NCBI GenBank assembly: GCA_035470785.1
Contig: DATIQN010000006.1
Location: forward strand, 27,577-91,576
Direction of reading: 5' to 3'
Source of the DNA: Croceibacterium_B sp035470785
GTDB taxonomy: Bacteria; Pseudomonadota; Alphaproteobacteria; Sphingomonadales; Sphingomonadaceae
DNA: 64,000 nucleotides
Positions 37,699-46,799 of this stretch are shown here, piece after piece; the stretch's first letter is position 1, and each line of letters starts with the position of its first letter. The notes beneath the pieces were generated by a model. That model had not been told where the DNA came from and did no database searches. It saw only the letters and a program-made list of their open reading frames with translations. The translations under genes and the position numbers were made by a program.

Positions 37699-39371
37699 TC
37701 CGCCACGCGATCACGGCGGCGGCCTTGTTGCTACCCGCCCCTGTTCTCGCCGACACGCTGATCGACAACGTCAACGGCATCTCGGTCGACAGCGCGGATC
37801 ACGTCACGCAATTCGCCGCGATGGTGATCGACGATCATGGGCGCGTCGCCCAGATTCTGTCGCGCTTCGACAAGGTGCCGCGGACCGCATACCATATCGA
37901 CGGCAAGGGCCGAACGCTCGTGCCCGGCATGATCGACGCACACCTGCACATGATGGAACTCGGGCTGGGCCTGCTCACGCTCGATCTCTCGGGCACCAAA
38001 TCGCTCGAGGAAGCGCAAGCGAAGATCGCCGATTACGCCAAGGCGCATCCCGACGCGCCGTGGATCATCGGGCGCGGCTGGAACCAGGAGACCTGGAAGC
38101 TCGGGCGCTTTCCGACCGCCGCCGAAATCGACGCCGTCGTGTCCGACCGGCCCGTCTGGCTCGAGCGCGTCGACGGTCATGCGGGCTGGGCCAATTCGCT
38201 CGCGCTCGCCGCCGGCGGGGTTACCGCCAGGACCGTCAACCCGGCGGGCGGGCGAATCGAACGCCTCGCCGGCACCCAGAAGCCCGCCGGCGTGCTGGTC
38301 GACAACGCGCAGACGCTCATCGACGACAAAGTCCCGCCGCCGCGACCGCAGGACCGCGATCTGGCGCTTTTCGAAGCCCAGAAGCTGCTTGAGCGCAACG
38401 GCGTCACCGCCGCCGGCGACATGGATTGCACGATCGAGAACTGGATGACCTATCGCCGCGCGGGCGACACCGGCCGGCTGCAGGTCCGCCTGATGAGCTA
38501 TGCCGCCAGCGTGGCCGACATGTTGCTGATCGGCGGCACCGGGCCGACGCCATGGCTCTATGACGACCGGCTGCGCCTCACTGGACTTGGCGAGCTCTAC
38601 TTCGACGGCGCGCTCGGCAGCCGCGGGGCCTTACTCAAGGCCCCCTATGCCGACGATCCGAAGAACAGCGGCAACCAGCGGCTCACCGATGCTCAGTTGC
38701 GCAACATGATGAGCCGCGCGTCGATGGACGGCTTCCAGGTTGCCATCCACGCGATCGGCGATGCCGCCAATGCCGAGGTGCTTGGCGCCATCGACGAACT
38801 GTCGAAGGACTTCACCGGCGATCGTCGCTGGCGCATCGAGCACGCGCAGATCGTCGATCCGGCGGACCTTCCCCGCTTCGCGCAGCACGGCATCGTCGCC
38901 TCGATGCAGCCGGTCCACCAGACCTCCGACCGCCTGATGGCAGAGGCGCGGCTGGGTCCCGACCGCCTCACCGGCGCTTATGCTTGGCGTTCGATGCTGG
39001 CGAACGGCGTGCCGTTGGCGTTCGGCTCGGACTCGCCCGTCGAAGCGCCCGAGCCCTTCGTCGGCATCGCCGTGGCGGTGAGCCGGCAGGACATCGACCA
39101 GCAGCCGCCGGGCGGTTGGCAACCGCAACAGACGATAACGCGCGAGCAAGCCCTCGCGGCCTATACCGCCGGGGCCGCCTACGCGACCTTTGCCGACGGC
39201 CGGTTCGGCGAACTCAAGGCGGGGGAGCGGGCCGATTTCCTGCTCATCGACCGCGACCCGCTGGTTTCGGCGCCCGCCGATATCCGCAAGACCAAGGTGC
39301 TCGAAACATGGATCGGCGGGCAAAAGGTCTATGCCGCCGGCGATGCCGAAAGCGGCACGGCGCGCCGCTGA
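37695..39371 (+). CDS. YtcJ-like exported amidohydrolase
   Basis: This is a metal-dependent hydrolase of the amidohydrolase superfamily, 558 residues from the GTG at 37695. A signal peptide is visible (AAALLLPAPVLADT, cleavage near residue 20), so the protein is periplasmic. Metal-site motifs are HLH in GMIDAHLHMM, AIHAIGDAAN, and FGSDSPVE near the C-terminus. The order of segments follows the YtcJ group, whose substrates are mostly unknown. It is translationally coupled to the dehydrogenase and ends 1 nt before the convergent tatC stop. Confidence 0.87.
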   Translation: MIRHAITAAALLLPAPVLADTLIDNVNGISVDSADHVTQFAAMVIDDHGRVAQILSRFDKVPRTAYHIDGKGRTLVPGMIDAHLHMMELGLGLLTLDLSGTKSLEEAQAKIADYAKAHPDAPWIIGRGWNQETWKLGRFPTAAEIDAVVSDRPVWLERVDGHAGWANSLALAAGGVTARTVNPAGGRIERLAGTQKPAGVLVDNAQTLIDDKVPPPRPQDRDLALFEAQKLLERNGVTAAGDMDCTIENWMTYRRAGDTGRLQVRLMSYAASVADMLLIGGTGPTPWLYDDRLRLTGLGELYFDGALGSRGALLKAPYADDPKNSGNQRLTDAQLRNMMSRASMDGFQVAIHAIGDAANAEVLGAIDELSKDFTGDRRWRIEHAQIVDPADLPRFAQHGIVASMQPVHQTSDRLMAEARLGPDRLTGAYAWRSMLANGVPLAFGSDSPVEAPEPFVGIAVAVSRQDIDQQPPGGWQPQQTITREQALAAYTAGAAYATFADGRFGELKAGERADFLLIDRDPLVSAPADIRKTKVLETWIGGQKVYAAGDAESGTARR

Positions 39372-39372
39372 C

Positions 39373-40197
39373 CTATTCGGCCGCTTGCTCGGCCGGCACA
39401 TCCTCGGAAGTTCCGCCGGCCAGAGCCTTGGCGGCCGCTCGCTCTGCGCGCTTCTCGCCGAAACGCATGACCAACAGCGTGCCTTCGAACAGGACCAGCA
39501 AGGGGATTGCCAGCAGCAGCATCGAGACGACGTCGGGCGGCGTGGCCACCGCCGCGACGACGAAATTGGCCACGATGACATAGCGCCGCGAGGCAACCAG
39601 CTGCGCACGCGTTACCAGCCCGGCACGCTGGAGCAGCAGCAGCAGCACCGGCATTAGGAAGGCGGCGCCGAAACAGAAGATGAAGCGCATGACGAGGTCG
39701 AGGTAATCGCCCATCGCCGGCAGCGCCTCCTGCTGCAGGCCGCTCGAAATGCCCTGGAAGCTCAGGAACCATTTGAACGCCGTCGGCATCACGATGAAGT
39801 ATGCCAGGCTCGCGCCCATCGCGAAAAGGATCGGCGTGGCGAACAGGAACGGCAGGAAGGCTTTCTTCTCGCGCGCGTAGAGCCCGGGCGCGACGAACGC
39901 CCACAGCTGGTTGGCAATAACCGGGAAGGCGACGAAGAACGCCGCGAACATCGCCACCTTGATGTTCACGAAAAACGCTTCGTAGAGCTTGGTGTAGATC
40001 AGCTTGCCTTCACCGTGCGGGAAGGCCGCGGCCAGCGGCCGGACCAGGATCGCGAATATATCGTTGGCAAAATAGAGGCACACGGCGAAGGCCACACCGA
40101 GCGCCAGAAACGCGCGAACCAGCCGCCGGCGTAGCTCGATCAGGTGGTCGAGCAAAGGCGCCTGGGTCTCGTCGATGTCGCGGATGTTGAACGCCAT
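39373..40197 (-). CDS. tatC: Sec-independent protein translocase TatC
   Basis: TatC is the receptor for twin-arginine signal peptides. Its 274 residues show six membrane segments with the conserved N-terminal DHLIELRRRL and the loop after TM2 leading to QLWAFVAPGLYAREKKAF. Glu in that loop and the LRRR motif are known signal-binding determinants. The C-terminal tail is Ala/Glu-rich and longer than in E. coli. It is the last gene of the tatABC unit, 7 nt after tatB. Confidence 0.96.
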   Translation of the reverse strand: MAFNIRDIDETQAPLLDHLIELRRRLVRAFLALGVAFAVCLYFANDIFAILVRPLAAAFPHGEGKLIYTKLYEAFFVNIKVAMFAAFFVAFPVIANQLWAFVAPGLYAREKKAFLPFLFATPILFAMGASLAYFIVMPTAFKWFLSFQGISSGLQQEALPAMGDYLDLVMRFIFCFGAAFLMPVLLLLLQRAGLVTRAQLVASRRYVIVANFVVAAVATPPDVVSMLLLAIPLLVLFEGTLLVMRFGEKRAERAAAKALAGGTSEDVPAEQAAE

Positions 40198-40204
40198 CGC
40201 GCGC

Positions 40205-40579
40205 CTACTTCCGCTTGCCGAACGGCAGTTGCGGCTCTTCGGCCGCGGGCGCCGGAGTCACCGCCTCTGCCGCGCCGGTTTCGGGCGCAACGGCGGGCTG
40301 CGAAGGATAGGCGCCGGTTGGCTCCATCTCGCGCGGCGCGTCAGGCGAATGTTCGCGCATGATCTTCTCGTTCTGCGCGGCCCACTTCTGCTCCATCTCC
40401 TCCATCTCGGCCTCGCGGATCATCGCTTCAAGGCCGGACCGGAAATGGTTCGAGACGCGCCGTATCCGCGCGATCCAGCGCCCCGCCGTGCGCAAGGCCA
40501 GCGGCATGTCCTTGGGGCCGATAACGACCACCGCGACTACTATGATGACCAGGAGCTCTCCCCAGTCGAGACCCAACAT
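40205..40579 (-). CDS. tatB: Twin-arginine translocase subunit TatB
   Basis: This is a 124-residue single-span protein. The N-terminal segment LDWGELLVIIVVAVVVIGP with Glu8 before the hydrophobic helix, the GP hinge and the following amphipathic helix are typical. A charged coiled-coil-like stretch (EMEEMEQKWAAQNEK) and a Pro/Ala-rich tail follow, longer than in TatA and consistent with TatB. It stands 17 nt after the tatA stop. Confidence 0.93.
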   Translation of the reverse strand: MLGLDWGELLVIIVVAVVVIGPKDMPLALRTAGRWIARIRRVSNHFRSGLEAMIREAEMEEMEQKWAAQNEKIMREHSPDAPREMEPTGAYPSQPAVAPETGAAEAVTPAPAAEEPQLPFGKRK

Positions 40580-40596
40580 CTGCCTGCTCGTACCTG

Positions 40597-40803
40597 TTAG
40601 AGGGTGCTGTCGTGCGCCGAATTCGACTCGGCGTCGGCTTCGAGCGCGGGAATCGGCTGTCCGGTTTCGTCTTCAACCAAGTTTCCGCGAAACCTTTTCA
40701 CACCCTTGCCGAAATCGCCCATCGCTTCCGAGACTCGGCCGCGGCCGAACAGCGCCAGCAAGACCAGCACGATGATCAGGATCTGAAACGGTCCGACGGT
40801 CAC
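40597..40803 (-). CDS. tatA: Twin-arginine translocase subunit TatA
   Basis: TatA forms the pore component of the Tat system. The GTG at 40801-40803 is the only start that places the membrane helix (FQILIIVLVLLALFGRGR) at the N-terminus, giving 68 residues; the open frame upstream belongs to scpB read in another phase. The amphipathic helix follows with GDFGKGVKRFRG. It begins 31 nt after the scpB stop. This is the smallest gene of the cluster. Confidence 0.9.
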   Translation of the reverse strand: MTVGPFQILIIVLVLLALFGRGRVSEAMGDFGKGVKRFRGNLVEDETGQPIPALEADAESNSAHDSTL

Positions 40804-40834
40804 GCTGCCAACTTTCGAAAGCCTGGCGCCCAAC

Positions 40835-41440
40835 CTAGGCGCTTTCCTCCGGGTTTTCCAGCGCAGCCGGCTCCGCTTCGTCTTCGGGCCCTGCCAAGGC
40901 GTCGATTGCCGCATCGACCGGGTCGAGCAGGCCCGCGGCCTTCAACTCGTCAATTCCGGGCAGGTCGCGACGACTTTCGAGCCCGAAATGGCTGAGAAAT
41001 TCGGGCGTTGTCGCGTAGATGACCGGCCGACCGGGCACCTCGCGGCGGCCGGCCACGCGCACCCAGCCAGCCTCCATCAGCACGTCGAGCGTGCCCACGC
41101 TCGTCTGCACGCCGCGAATGGCCTCAATTTCGGCGCGGCTGACCGGCTCGTGATAGGCGACGATCGCCAGCACCTCGGTCGCCGCGCGGCTGAGCTTGCG
41201 GGCCTGTTCGCGTTCGCGGCGCAGCAGGTGGGCAAGGTCGGGCGCGGTCTGGAACTGCCAGCGGCGCCCGCGCTCGACCAGGCGCACGCCGCGCTCGCGG
41301 TAATGGTCCTCGAGCTCGCGCAGCGCCTCGCGCACGTCGGCCCCGCCAAGTTGCGCCGAAAGCGTTTCGGCGGTCATCGGCTCTTCGGCCGCGAACAAAG
41401 CCGCCTCGACCCCGCGCACCAATTCGTCGGGCCGGCTCAT
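40835..41440 (-). CDS. scpB: Segregation and condensation protein B
   Basis: ScpB is the winged-helix kleisin partner of SMC and ScpA in chromosome condensation. The 201 residues hold two winged-helix domains; recognised segments are VEAALFAAEEPM near the N-terminus and LAIVAYHEPVSRAEIEAIRGV, the strongest family signature. The C-terminal acidic tail is of variable type. The ATG overlaps the scpA stop by 4 nt. Confidence 0.94.
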   Translation of the reverse strand: MSRPDELVRGVEAALFAAEEPMTAETLSAQLGGADVREALRELEDHYRERGVRLVERGRRWQFQTAPDLAHLLRREREQARKLSRAATEVLAIVAYHEPVSRAEIEAIRGVQTSVGTLDVLMEAGWVRVAGRREVPGRPVIYATTPEFLSHFGLESRRDLPGIDELKAAGLLDPVDAAIDALAGPEDEAEPAALENPEESA

Positions 41441-42246
41441 GCCGGCCTTATTCGACGCAAGTGGAGCGGGCCGAAGGCATCTTCCTGCCGCAGCTCGGCC
41501 TTGCCGAGCCGCGCCAGCTCGAGCGCGGCGACGAAGCTGGAGGCGAGTGCCGAGCGGCGCAACCGCGGCTCGGCGAGCGCAGGCAAGAAATCACTGAGCT
41601 CCATCCAGTCAAGCGTGACGCCGAGCATCGCCGAGACCCGGTCGAGCGCGGAGTCGAGCGTCATGACCATCCGGTCGCGCACCATGTGCACCACCGGCTC
41701 GGTGCGCAGCTTGACCTGACCGTAGGCGTAAACCAGCGCGTACCATTCGCATTGCCAGGCGTTGACTCGGTCGACCCGTAGACCTTCGGGTGCTCCGCGC
41801 AAGAACACGTCGCGGCCAATGCGGTCGCGCGCGAGCAGCCGCGCGGCGGCTTCGCGCATCGCACCGAGCCGCTGCAGGCGTAGCTGCAGGCGGAGCGCCA
41901 GTTCCTCGGGGCTCGGGTCTTCCTGCTCGTCCTTGGGCAGGAGCAGCGCCGACTTGAGGTAGGCGAGCCAGGCGGCCATCACCAGGTAATCGGCGGCGAT
42001 CTCGAGCCGCAGCGCCGCGGCGCGTTCGATGTAGAGAATGTACTGGTCGACCAGCGCGAGGATCGAGATCTGCCTGAGGTCGACCTTTTGCCGCCGGGCG
42101 AGATCGAGCAGCAAGTCGAGCGGGCCTTCCCAACCGTCGAGCTCGAGATACAGCGCCGAATCGTCGCTCGGCGCCGCGCCGGGGCCGTCCCAATCGGAAT
42201 CGGGCGCAATCGCTTCTGGCTCGAACAGCAGGTCCTCGTCGGTCAT
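41437..42246 (-). CDS. scpA: Segregation and condensation protein A
   Basis: ScpA is the kleisin subunit of bacterial condensin. The 269 residues begin with an acidic extension of about 30, followed by the conserved WEGPLDLLLDLARRQKVD and the ILALVDQYI segment that contacts the SMC neck. The C-terminal winged helix shows FVAALELARLGK. The start overlaps the nagZ stop by 4 nt. No smc gene is in the window. Confidence 0.94.
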   Translation of the reverse strand: MTDEDLLFEPEAIAPDSDWDGPGAAPSDDSALYLELDGWEGPLDLLLDLARRQKVDLRQISILALVDQYILYIERAAALRLEIAADYLVMAAWLAYLKSALLLPKDEQEDPSPEELALRLQLRLQRLGAMREAAARLLARDRIGRDVFLRGAPEGLRVDRVNAWQCEWYALVYAYGQVKLRTEPVVHMVRDRMVMTLDSALDRVSAMLGVTLDWMELSDFLPALAEPRLRRSALASSFVAALELARLGKAELRQEDAFGPLHLRRIRPA

Positions 42247-43259
42247 GCGTGGTGCCTCGCGAGCTCGAGCAAGGCGTCGCGCTTGGCGATCAGGGTCGCA
42301 TGCTCGCCCGCCGGTTCGCCGCCGGTTGTCGCGAGGGCCCGGTCGAGCCGCGCCGCCGCCTCAGGCGAAATCCCCGGCAACGCGCTAGCGACGGCGGCCA
42401 TGTCGCCGACCTCGCCATGGCAATTGAGAACCACGTCGCAGCCCGCCGCCAGCGCCTTGACGCCGCGCTCGGGAATGCTGCCGTTGAGCGCCTCCATGTA
42501 GATGTCGTCGCTGAGCAACAAGCCGGCAAAGCCGATCCGCTTCCGGATGATCTCGCGCACGACGAACTCGGACTGCGTCGCCGGGTTCTTGGCGTCCCAC
42601 GCGGTGTAGCGAAGGTGCGCGGTCATGCCGATCGTTGCGTGGGCCAGCGTGCGGAATGGCTCGATGTCGGTCTCGAGTTCGGTGTCGCTGGCCTCGACCG
42701 TCGGCAGTTCCTTGTGGCTGTCCGACCGTGCCCGGCCATGGCCGGGCATGTGCTTGATGCAGCCCGCAACGCCCGCCCGCGCCAGCCCGTCGAGGATGGC
42801 CCGGCCGAGCGCCGCGACCTGCATCGGTTCGCTGCCGAGCGCGCGGTCGCCGATCACGTCGTGCGTGCCGGGTAGGCGAACATCGAGCACCGGCCAGTAG
42901 TCTACCGTGATCCCGGCCTCGGCCAGGTCGATCCCGAGCGCCTCAGCATTGGCCCGCGCGGCTTCGATCGCGCTGGCCGGGGCGATGTCCCACAGCTTGG
43001 CGAAAGCCTCGCCCGGCGGGTACTTCTCCCACTCAGGTGGTTTCATCCGGGCGACCCGGCCGCCTTCCTGGTCGATCGAGATCAGCAGCCGCTCGCGACC
43101 GTGGATCGCGCGCAAGGCGTTGGTCAACGCGCGGAGCTGCTCGCGGCTCTCGACGTTGCGGGCGAACAGGATATAGCCCGCCGGGTCGGCCTCGCGGAAG
43201 AAAGCGCGCTCTTCGTCGGTCAGGACCAGACCCGAAAGGCCGAAAATCGCGGGCGTCAT
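42243..43259 (-). CDS. nagZ: Beta-N-acetylhexosaminidase (cell-wall recycling)
   Basis: NagZ removes GlcNAc from anhydro-MurNAc-peptides in the cytoplasm during peptidoglycan recycling and can influence AmpC induction. From the ATG at 43257-43259 (MTPAIFGLSGLVLTDEER) the protein is 338 residues, the GH3 single-domain length; an ATG twelve codons upstream is less plausible. The family motif KHMPGHGRARSDSHKELP carries the catalytic Asp-His loop, and the nucleophile Asp lies in LLLSDDI. It is separated from the upstream gene by 74 nt, unlike the overlaps further down. Confidence 0.93.
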   Translation of the reverse strand: MTPAIFGLSGLVLTDEERAFFREADPAGYILFARNVESREQLRALTNALRAIHGRERLLISIDQEGGRVARMKPPEWEKYPPGEAFAKLWDIAPASAIEAARANAEALGIDLAEAGITVDYWPVLDVRLPGTHDVIGDRALGSEPMQVAALGRAILDGLARAGVAGCIKHMPGHGRARSDSHKELPTVEASDTELETDIEPFRTLAHATIGMTAHLRYTAWDAKNPATQSEFVVREIIRKRIGFAGLLLSDDIYMEALNGSIPERGVKALAAGCDVVLNCHGEVGDMAAVASALPGISPEAAARLDRALATTGGEPAGEHATLIAKRDALLELARHHA

Positions 43260-43333
43260 CCTCGGGAGAGTCGCAGGAAACACCCGCTCGGGCAAGTTTG
43301 TGCAGCTTTCGCGGTGTGGACAGTAACCACAGG

Positions 43334-44251
43334 CTAGATCGGATAGCCGAGCTCCGCCAGCGGCAAGTCGCGCAGTTCGGCGAGTCGGCGATTGCTCGGC
43401 GCGTAGTAGCGCTCGATTTCCTCGACCACCCGCCGCGGCAAGCGGAACGGCTCGCCGGGCACCACCTTGAGGAAGAAGCGCACGGCATTGCGAATCGCGT
43501 GACCGCCCGGCGGGTCCATGGCCCAGTCCTTGTTGGCAACCGACTGGCGGGTGAAGCGATTGGCGAAGCGCAGGGCGTTCATGCCCCGCTCGCTGTGCGA
43601 GACGTTGGCGCCGCGCTTAGAAATGACGCCGGGCGGAAAGTGGATGCCGAGGTCATCCTCGAGACGCTCGAAAAGCGCCTCGGGCTGCCTGAGCCCTTCA
43701 TACGGATATACGAACACGTTCTCGCGGCTGAACAGGCCATCGTAGAGCGCGATCAGCCGGTCGAACTCGAAGTGCTCCCATTCGAATGCGGGCGCCTTGA
43801 ACGGGGCTCTCAGCGCCCCGTAGACGCGGTCGTAAGTGTGCAGGTATTTGTCGAGTCCATATGTTCCGCCACCGGCGACATACTGGCTGTAGCTCGCGCG
43901 GATGGCATCGGGCTGGTTGCGGATGAAGATCACGATCCGCGCCTCCGGCAGCACGGCGTGAATGCGCCGCGCCATCTCGGGACCGATCAGCCCATGCAGT
44001 CCGCCGTTGTGGATGTAGCCCGAAAGGTTCTCCTCGCTGAGCACGACGGGCTTGGAGCGTGTATCGAGCCCCAGCACACGCCGCGCCTCGGCCGGGTTGA
44101 AGTGCATGCCGGGCGGATTGAGCAGCGCTTCCTGCGTGATCTTGCGCGGAACCCAGTCCTGGCTGGCCAGCGAGGGCCAGATGCTCTTCTGGAACCACGT
44201 TGTCGCGGTCTTGTGGTAGCCGACATGGACGATCGGGCGCGCCTGCTGCAT
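43334..44251 (-). CDS. Sulfotransferase family protein
   Basis: This is a 305-residue PAPS-dependent sulfotransferase-type protein. The 5'-phosphosulfate loop is VGYHKTATTWFQ (9-20) and the 3'-phosphate site is IFIRNQPDAIRASYSQY, both well preserved. No signal peptide is present. It lies between the SPOR gene and nagZ in a gene string normally continuous in this order of bacteria. It is flanked by gaps of 50 and 74 nt, whereas scpA-scpB-nagZ overlap by 4 nt. The substrate is unknown; envelope glycans or exported small molecules are possibilities. Codon usage looks like that of the neighbours. Confidence 0.82.
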   Translation of the reverse strand: MQQARPIVHVGYHKTATTWFQKSIWPSLASQDWVPRKITQEALLNPPGMHFNPAEARRVLGLDTRSKPVVLSEENLSGYIHNGGLHGLIGPEMARRIHAVLPEARIVIFIRNQPDAIRASYSQYVAGGGTYGLDKYLHTYDRVYGALRAPFKAPAFEWEHFEFDRLIALYDGLFSRENVFVYPYEGLRQPEALFERLEDDLGIHFPPGVISKRGANVSHSERGMNALRFANRFTRQSVANKDWAMDPPGGHAIRNAVRFFLKVVPGEPFRLPRRVVEEIERYYAPSNRRLAELRDLPLAELGYPI

Positions 44252-44301
44252 CGCCGCCCTCTAGCGGCACTTGCTCGCGCGGAACAGTCAGCCCTGCACG
44301 G

Positions 44302-45006
44302 TCAGTTCTTGACCTGGCAATCCCCGCCCTGGCTTTGCAAGGCGCTGCATAGCGCTTGCGCCGCCTTCACGTCGCCTGAAACAGCTTGCAAGCGGAAGAT
44401 CGGACTGCCGTCGACCGTAGCTTGAATCACGCGATGGCTCACCCCGCTCAGCGCCGGATAGCGCGTGCTGAGTGTCGACCAGCCGGCTTCCGCCTTGTCT
44501 TGCGATGAATAGGCGCCGACTTGCACGCCGACTCCGCCGGTTGCAGGCGAGGCGGCTGGCCCGCTGCCCGACTGGTTGCGGTCGATGCTCGGGCGCGGCG
44601 CTTCGCCGCCGTCGGCGACCTTCCCCTGCGGTTCCTTGCCTTCGGCGACCGCGAAACTGGTATCTCCGGTGCCCACGGCCTCCGAGCCGCCGGGCTTGGC
44701 CGGTTTGGTCTTGTAGGGGCCAGCGGGGGCGTGGATGGTGCTGCCATCGGCAACCATCGAGGTCTGGGAGCGATCGCGGAAGAACCACCACAAAGCTCCG
44801 ATGACCAGTCCGAGGACGACGAGCGAGACCACCACGAAGGTCACCACGCGGCCGGTATCGACGCCCGGTTTCTCGGCATCGTCGTCGGCCTCGAGCCACG
44901 GCAGCCGTTCGTCCTCATGGGCAAACGCCAGCTCTTCGGGCTCGATTACGCCGTCGTCGTCGAGATCGGCCGGACCGCCTCCACCGCTTTTGCCGCCTGC
45001 CTGCAT
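44302..45006 (-). CDS. SPOR-domain membrane protein
   Basis: The protein (234 residues from the ATG at 45004-45006, MQAGGKSGGGGP) has an acidic cytoplasmic part with DLDDDGVIEPEE, one membrane segment at about 53-76, a Pro/Gly-rich periplasmic linker, and a C-terminal SPOR domain (VGVQVGAYSSQDKAEAGW ... IFRLQAVSGDVKAAQALCSALQ). SPOR domains bind denuded glycan strands at the septum, so it is probably a division-site protein. Its start is 1 nt after the argS stop. The longer open frame upstream overlaps argS. Confidence 0.88.
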   Translation of the reverse strand: MQAGGKSGGGGPADLDDDGVIEPEELAFAHEDERLPWLEADDDAEKPGVDTGRVVTFVVVSLVVLGLVIGALWWFFRDRSQTSMVADGSTIHAPAGPYKTKPAKPGGSEAVGTGDTSFAVAEGKEPQGKVADGGEAPRPSIDRNQSGSGPAASPATGGVGVQVGAYSSQDKAEAGWSTLSTRYPALSGVSHRVIQATVDGSPIFRLQAVSGDVKAAQALCSALQSQGGDCQVKN

Positions 45007-45007
45007 C

Positions 45008-46753
45008 CTACAGCTCCTCGACGGCCTCCACTCCCAGGATGGCAAGGCCGTTGCGGACAACCTGCCCGATTTGCTCGGCGAGGAAAAGTCTTGCGCTTGA
45101 AAGGGCTGGGTCGTGTGCCACGATGATGCGCTTTACCGGATCGTCGTTGCCCATGTTCCAGAAGGCATGGAACGCTGCCGCGAGGTCGTAGAGGAAGAAG
45201 GCGATGCGATGCGCTTCGCGGGCCTGCGAGGCCGCCTCGACAGTGCGCGGGAATTGCGCGGCGAGCTTGACCAGGGCCAATTCGTCCGGCCCCAGTCGAT
45301 CGAGGTACTCGGCCGACGGCGCCAAGCCCTCGGGTGCGGCCTTGCGCAGAGTCGAGCGAATCCGCGCGTGGGCGTACTGGACGTAGAACACCGGGTTGTC
45401 CTTCGACGCCTCGACCACCTTGGCGAAATCGAAGTCCATCTGCGCTTCGGGCTTGCGGGTCAGCATGGTGAAGCGGACCACGTCCTTGCCGACCTCCTCG
45501 ACCATGTCGGCAATGGTGACGAAGTTGCCCGAACGCTTCGACATCTTGACCGGCTCGCCGCCGCGCAGCAGCTGGACCATCTGGACCAGCTTGACGTCGA
45601 AATGGATCGGCCGGTTGCGCCCTTCGCTCAACGCGGCGACGGCGGCCTTGATGCGCTTGACCGTGCCTGCGTGGTCCGCGCCCCAGATGTCGATCAGCTC
45701 GTCGGCGGTGTCGGCCTTCTGCATGTGATAGGCCAGGTCGGCGCCGAAATAGGTCCAGGTGCCGTCGCTCTTGCGGATCGGGCGGTCCTGGTCGTCGCCG
45801 AACTTGGTCGCACGGAACAGCGGCAGTTCGACCGGCTCCCAGTCGTCGGCCGGCTTGCCCTTGGGCGCTTCGAGCTCGCCGTCGTAGACAAGGTCGTGCG
45901 CCCGCAGCCAAGCCTCGGCCTCGGCCGGCTTGCCGGCGCGCTGCAGTTCGGCCTCGGAGGCAAATACGTCGTGGCGGATGCCGAGCAGCGCCAGATCGGC
46001 GCGGATCATATCCATCATCGCCGCGACCGCGCGTTCGCGGAACAGCTCGAGCCAATCTTCCTCTGCTGCATCGGCGTAACGGTCGCCGAACTCCTTCGCC
46101 AACGCCTGGCCGATCGGAACCAGGTATTCGCCGGGATACATTCCGCCGGGAATTTCGCCGATGTCGTGGCCGAGGGCTTCGCGGTACCGAAGGTGGACCG
46201 AGCGGGCGAGCGTCTGCACCTGCGCGCCCGCGTCATTGACGTAGTATTCGCGGATCACCTTGTGCCCGACGAACTCGAGCAGGCTCGCCAAAGCGTCACC
46301 GACCACAGCACCCCGGCAATGACCCATGTGCATCGGCCCGGTGGGATTAGCCGAGACGTATTCGATATTGACGATGCGCCCGGCTCCCATGCTCGAGCGT
46401 CCGTAATCGTTGCCGAGCGCGGGAATCGCGCGCAGCTCGTCGCGCCAGGTGCCGTCGGTCAAGCGCAGGTTGATGAAGCCTGGTCCGGCGATCTCGGCGC
46501 TCGCGACCGCCGGGTCGGCGGTGAGCTTGTCGACGATCGCGTCCGCCAGTGCGCGCGGGTTCGTGGCCGCGGGCTTGGCCAGGACCATCGCCGCGTTGGT
46601 GGCGAGGTCGCCATGCGACGGGTCGCGCGGCGGCTCGACGCTGACGTTGGCGCGCGAAAGGCCGGCGGGCAATGTGCCGGCGGCCTCCAGCGAATCGAGC
46701 ACGGCGTCGAGCCTGGCCGAGAAGGCAGTGTAAAGGGTTTGCGGTTGAGCCAT
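45008..46753 (-). CDS. argS: Arginyl-tRNA synthetase
   Basis: ArgS charges tRNA-Arg. The 581 residues have the N-terminal Add-1 domain, the class I HIGH motif as HMGH (142-145) in ANPTGPMHMGH, the KMSKS-like loop as KMSKR and the anticodon-binding C-terminus with DALP-type DPALSSARLFL. The ArgS family commonly lacks a canonical KMSKS lysine arrangement, so KMSKR is not unusual. It is followed at once by the SPOR gene and preceded by a lipoprotein gene after 46 nt. Confidence 0.97.
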   Translation of the reverse strand: MAQPQTLYTAFSARLDAVLDSLEAAGTLPAGLSRANVSVEPPRDPSHGDLATNAAMVLAKPAATNPRALADAIVDKLTADPAVASAEIAGPGFINLRLTDGTWRDELRAIPALGNDYGRSSMGAGRIVNIEYVSANPTGPMHMGHCRGAVVGDALASLLEFVGHKVIREYYVNDAGAQVQTLARSVHLRYREALGHDIGEIPGGMYPGEYLVPIGQALAKEFGDRYADAAEEDWLELFRERAVAAMMDMIRADLALLGIRHDVFASEAELQRAGKPAEAEAWLRAHDLVYDGELEAPKGKPADDWEPVELPLFRATKFGDDQDRPIRKSDGTWTYFGADLAYHMQKADTADELIDIWGADHAGTVKRIKAAVAALSEGRNRPIHFDVKLVQMVQLLRGGEPVKMSKRSGNFVTIADMVEEVGKDVVRFTMLTRKPEAQMDFDFAKVVEASKDNPVFYVQYAHARIRSTLRKAAPEGLAPSAEYLDRLGPDELALVKLAAQFPRTVEAASQAREAHRIAFFLYDLAAAFHAFWNMGNDDPVKRIIVAHDPALSSARLFLAEQIGQVVRNGLAILGVEAVEEL

Positions 46754-46799
46754 GGCGCGCGCCGTTACCCTGTTTGGCGCGAGGGGGAAAGGCGCGCGG

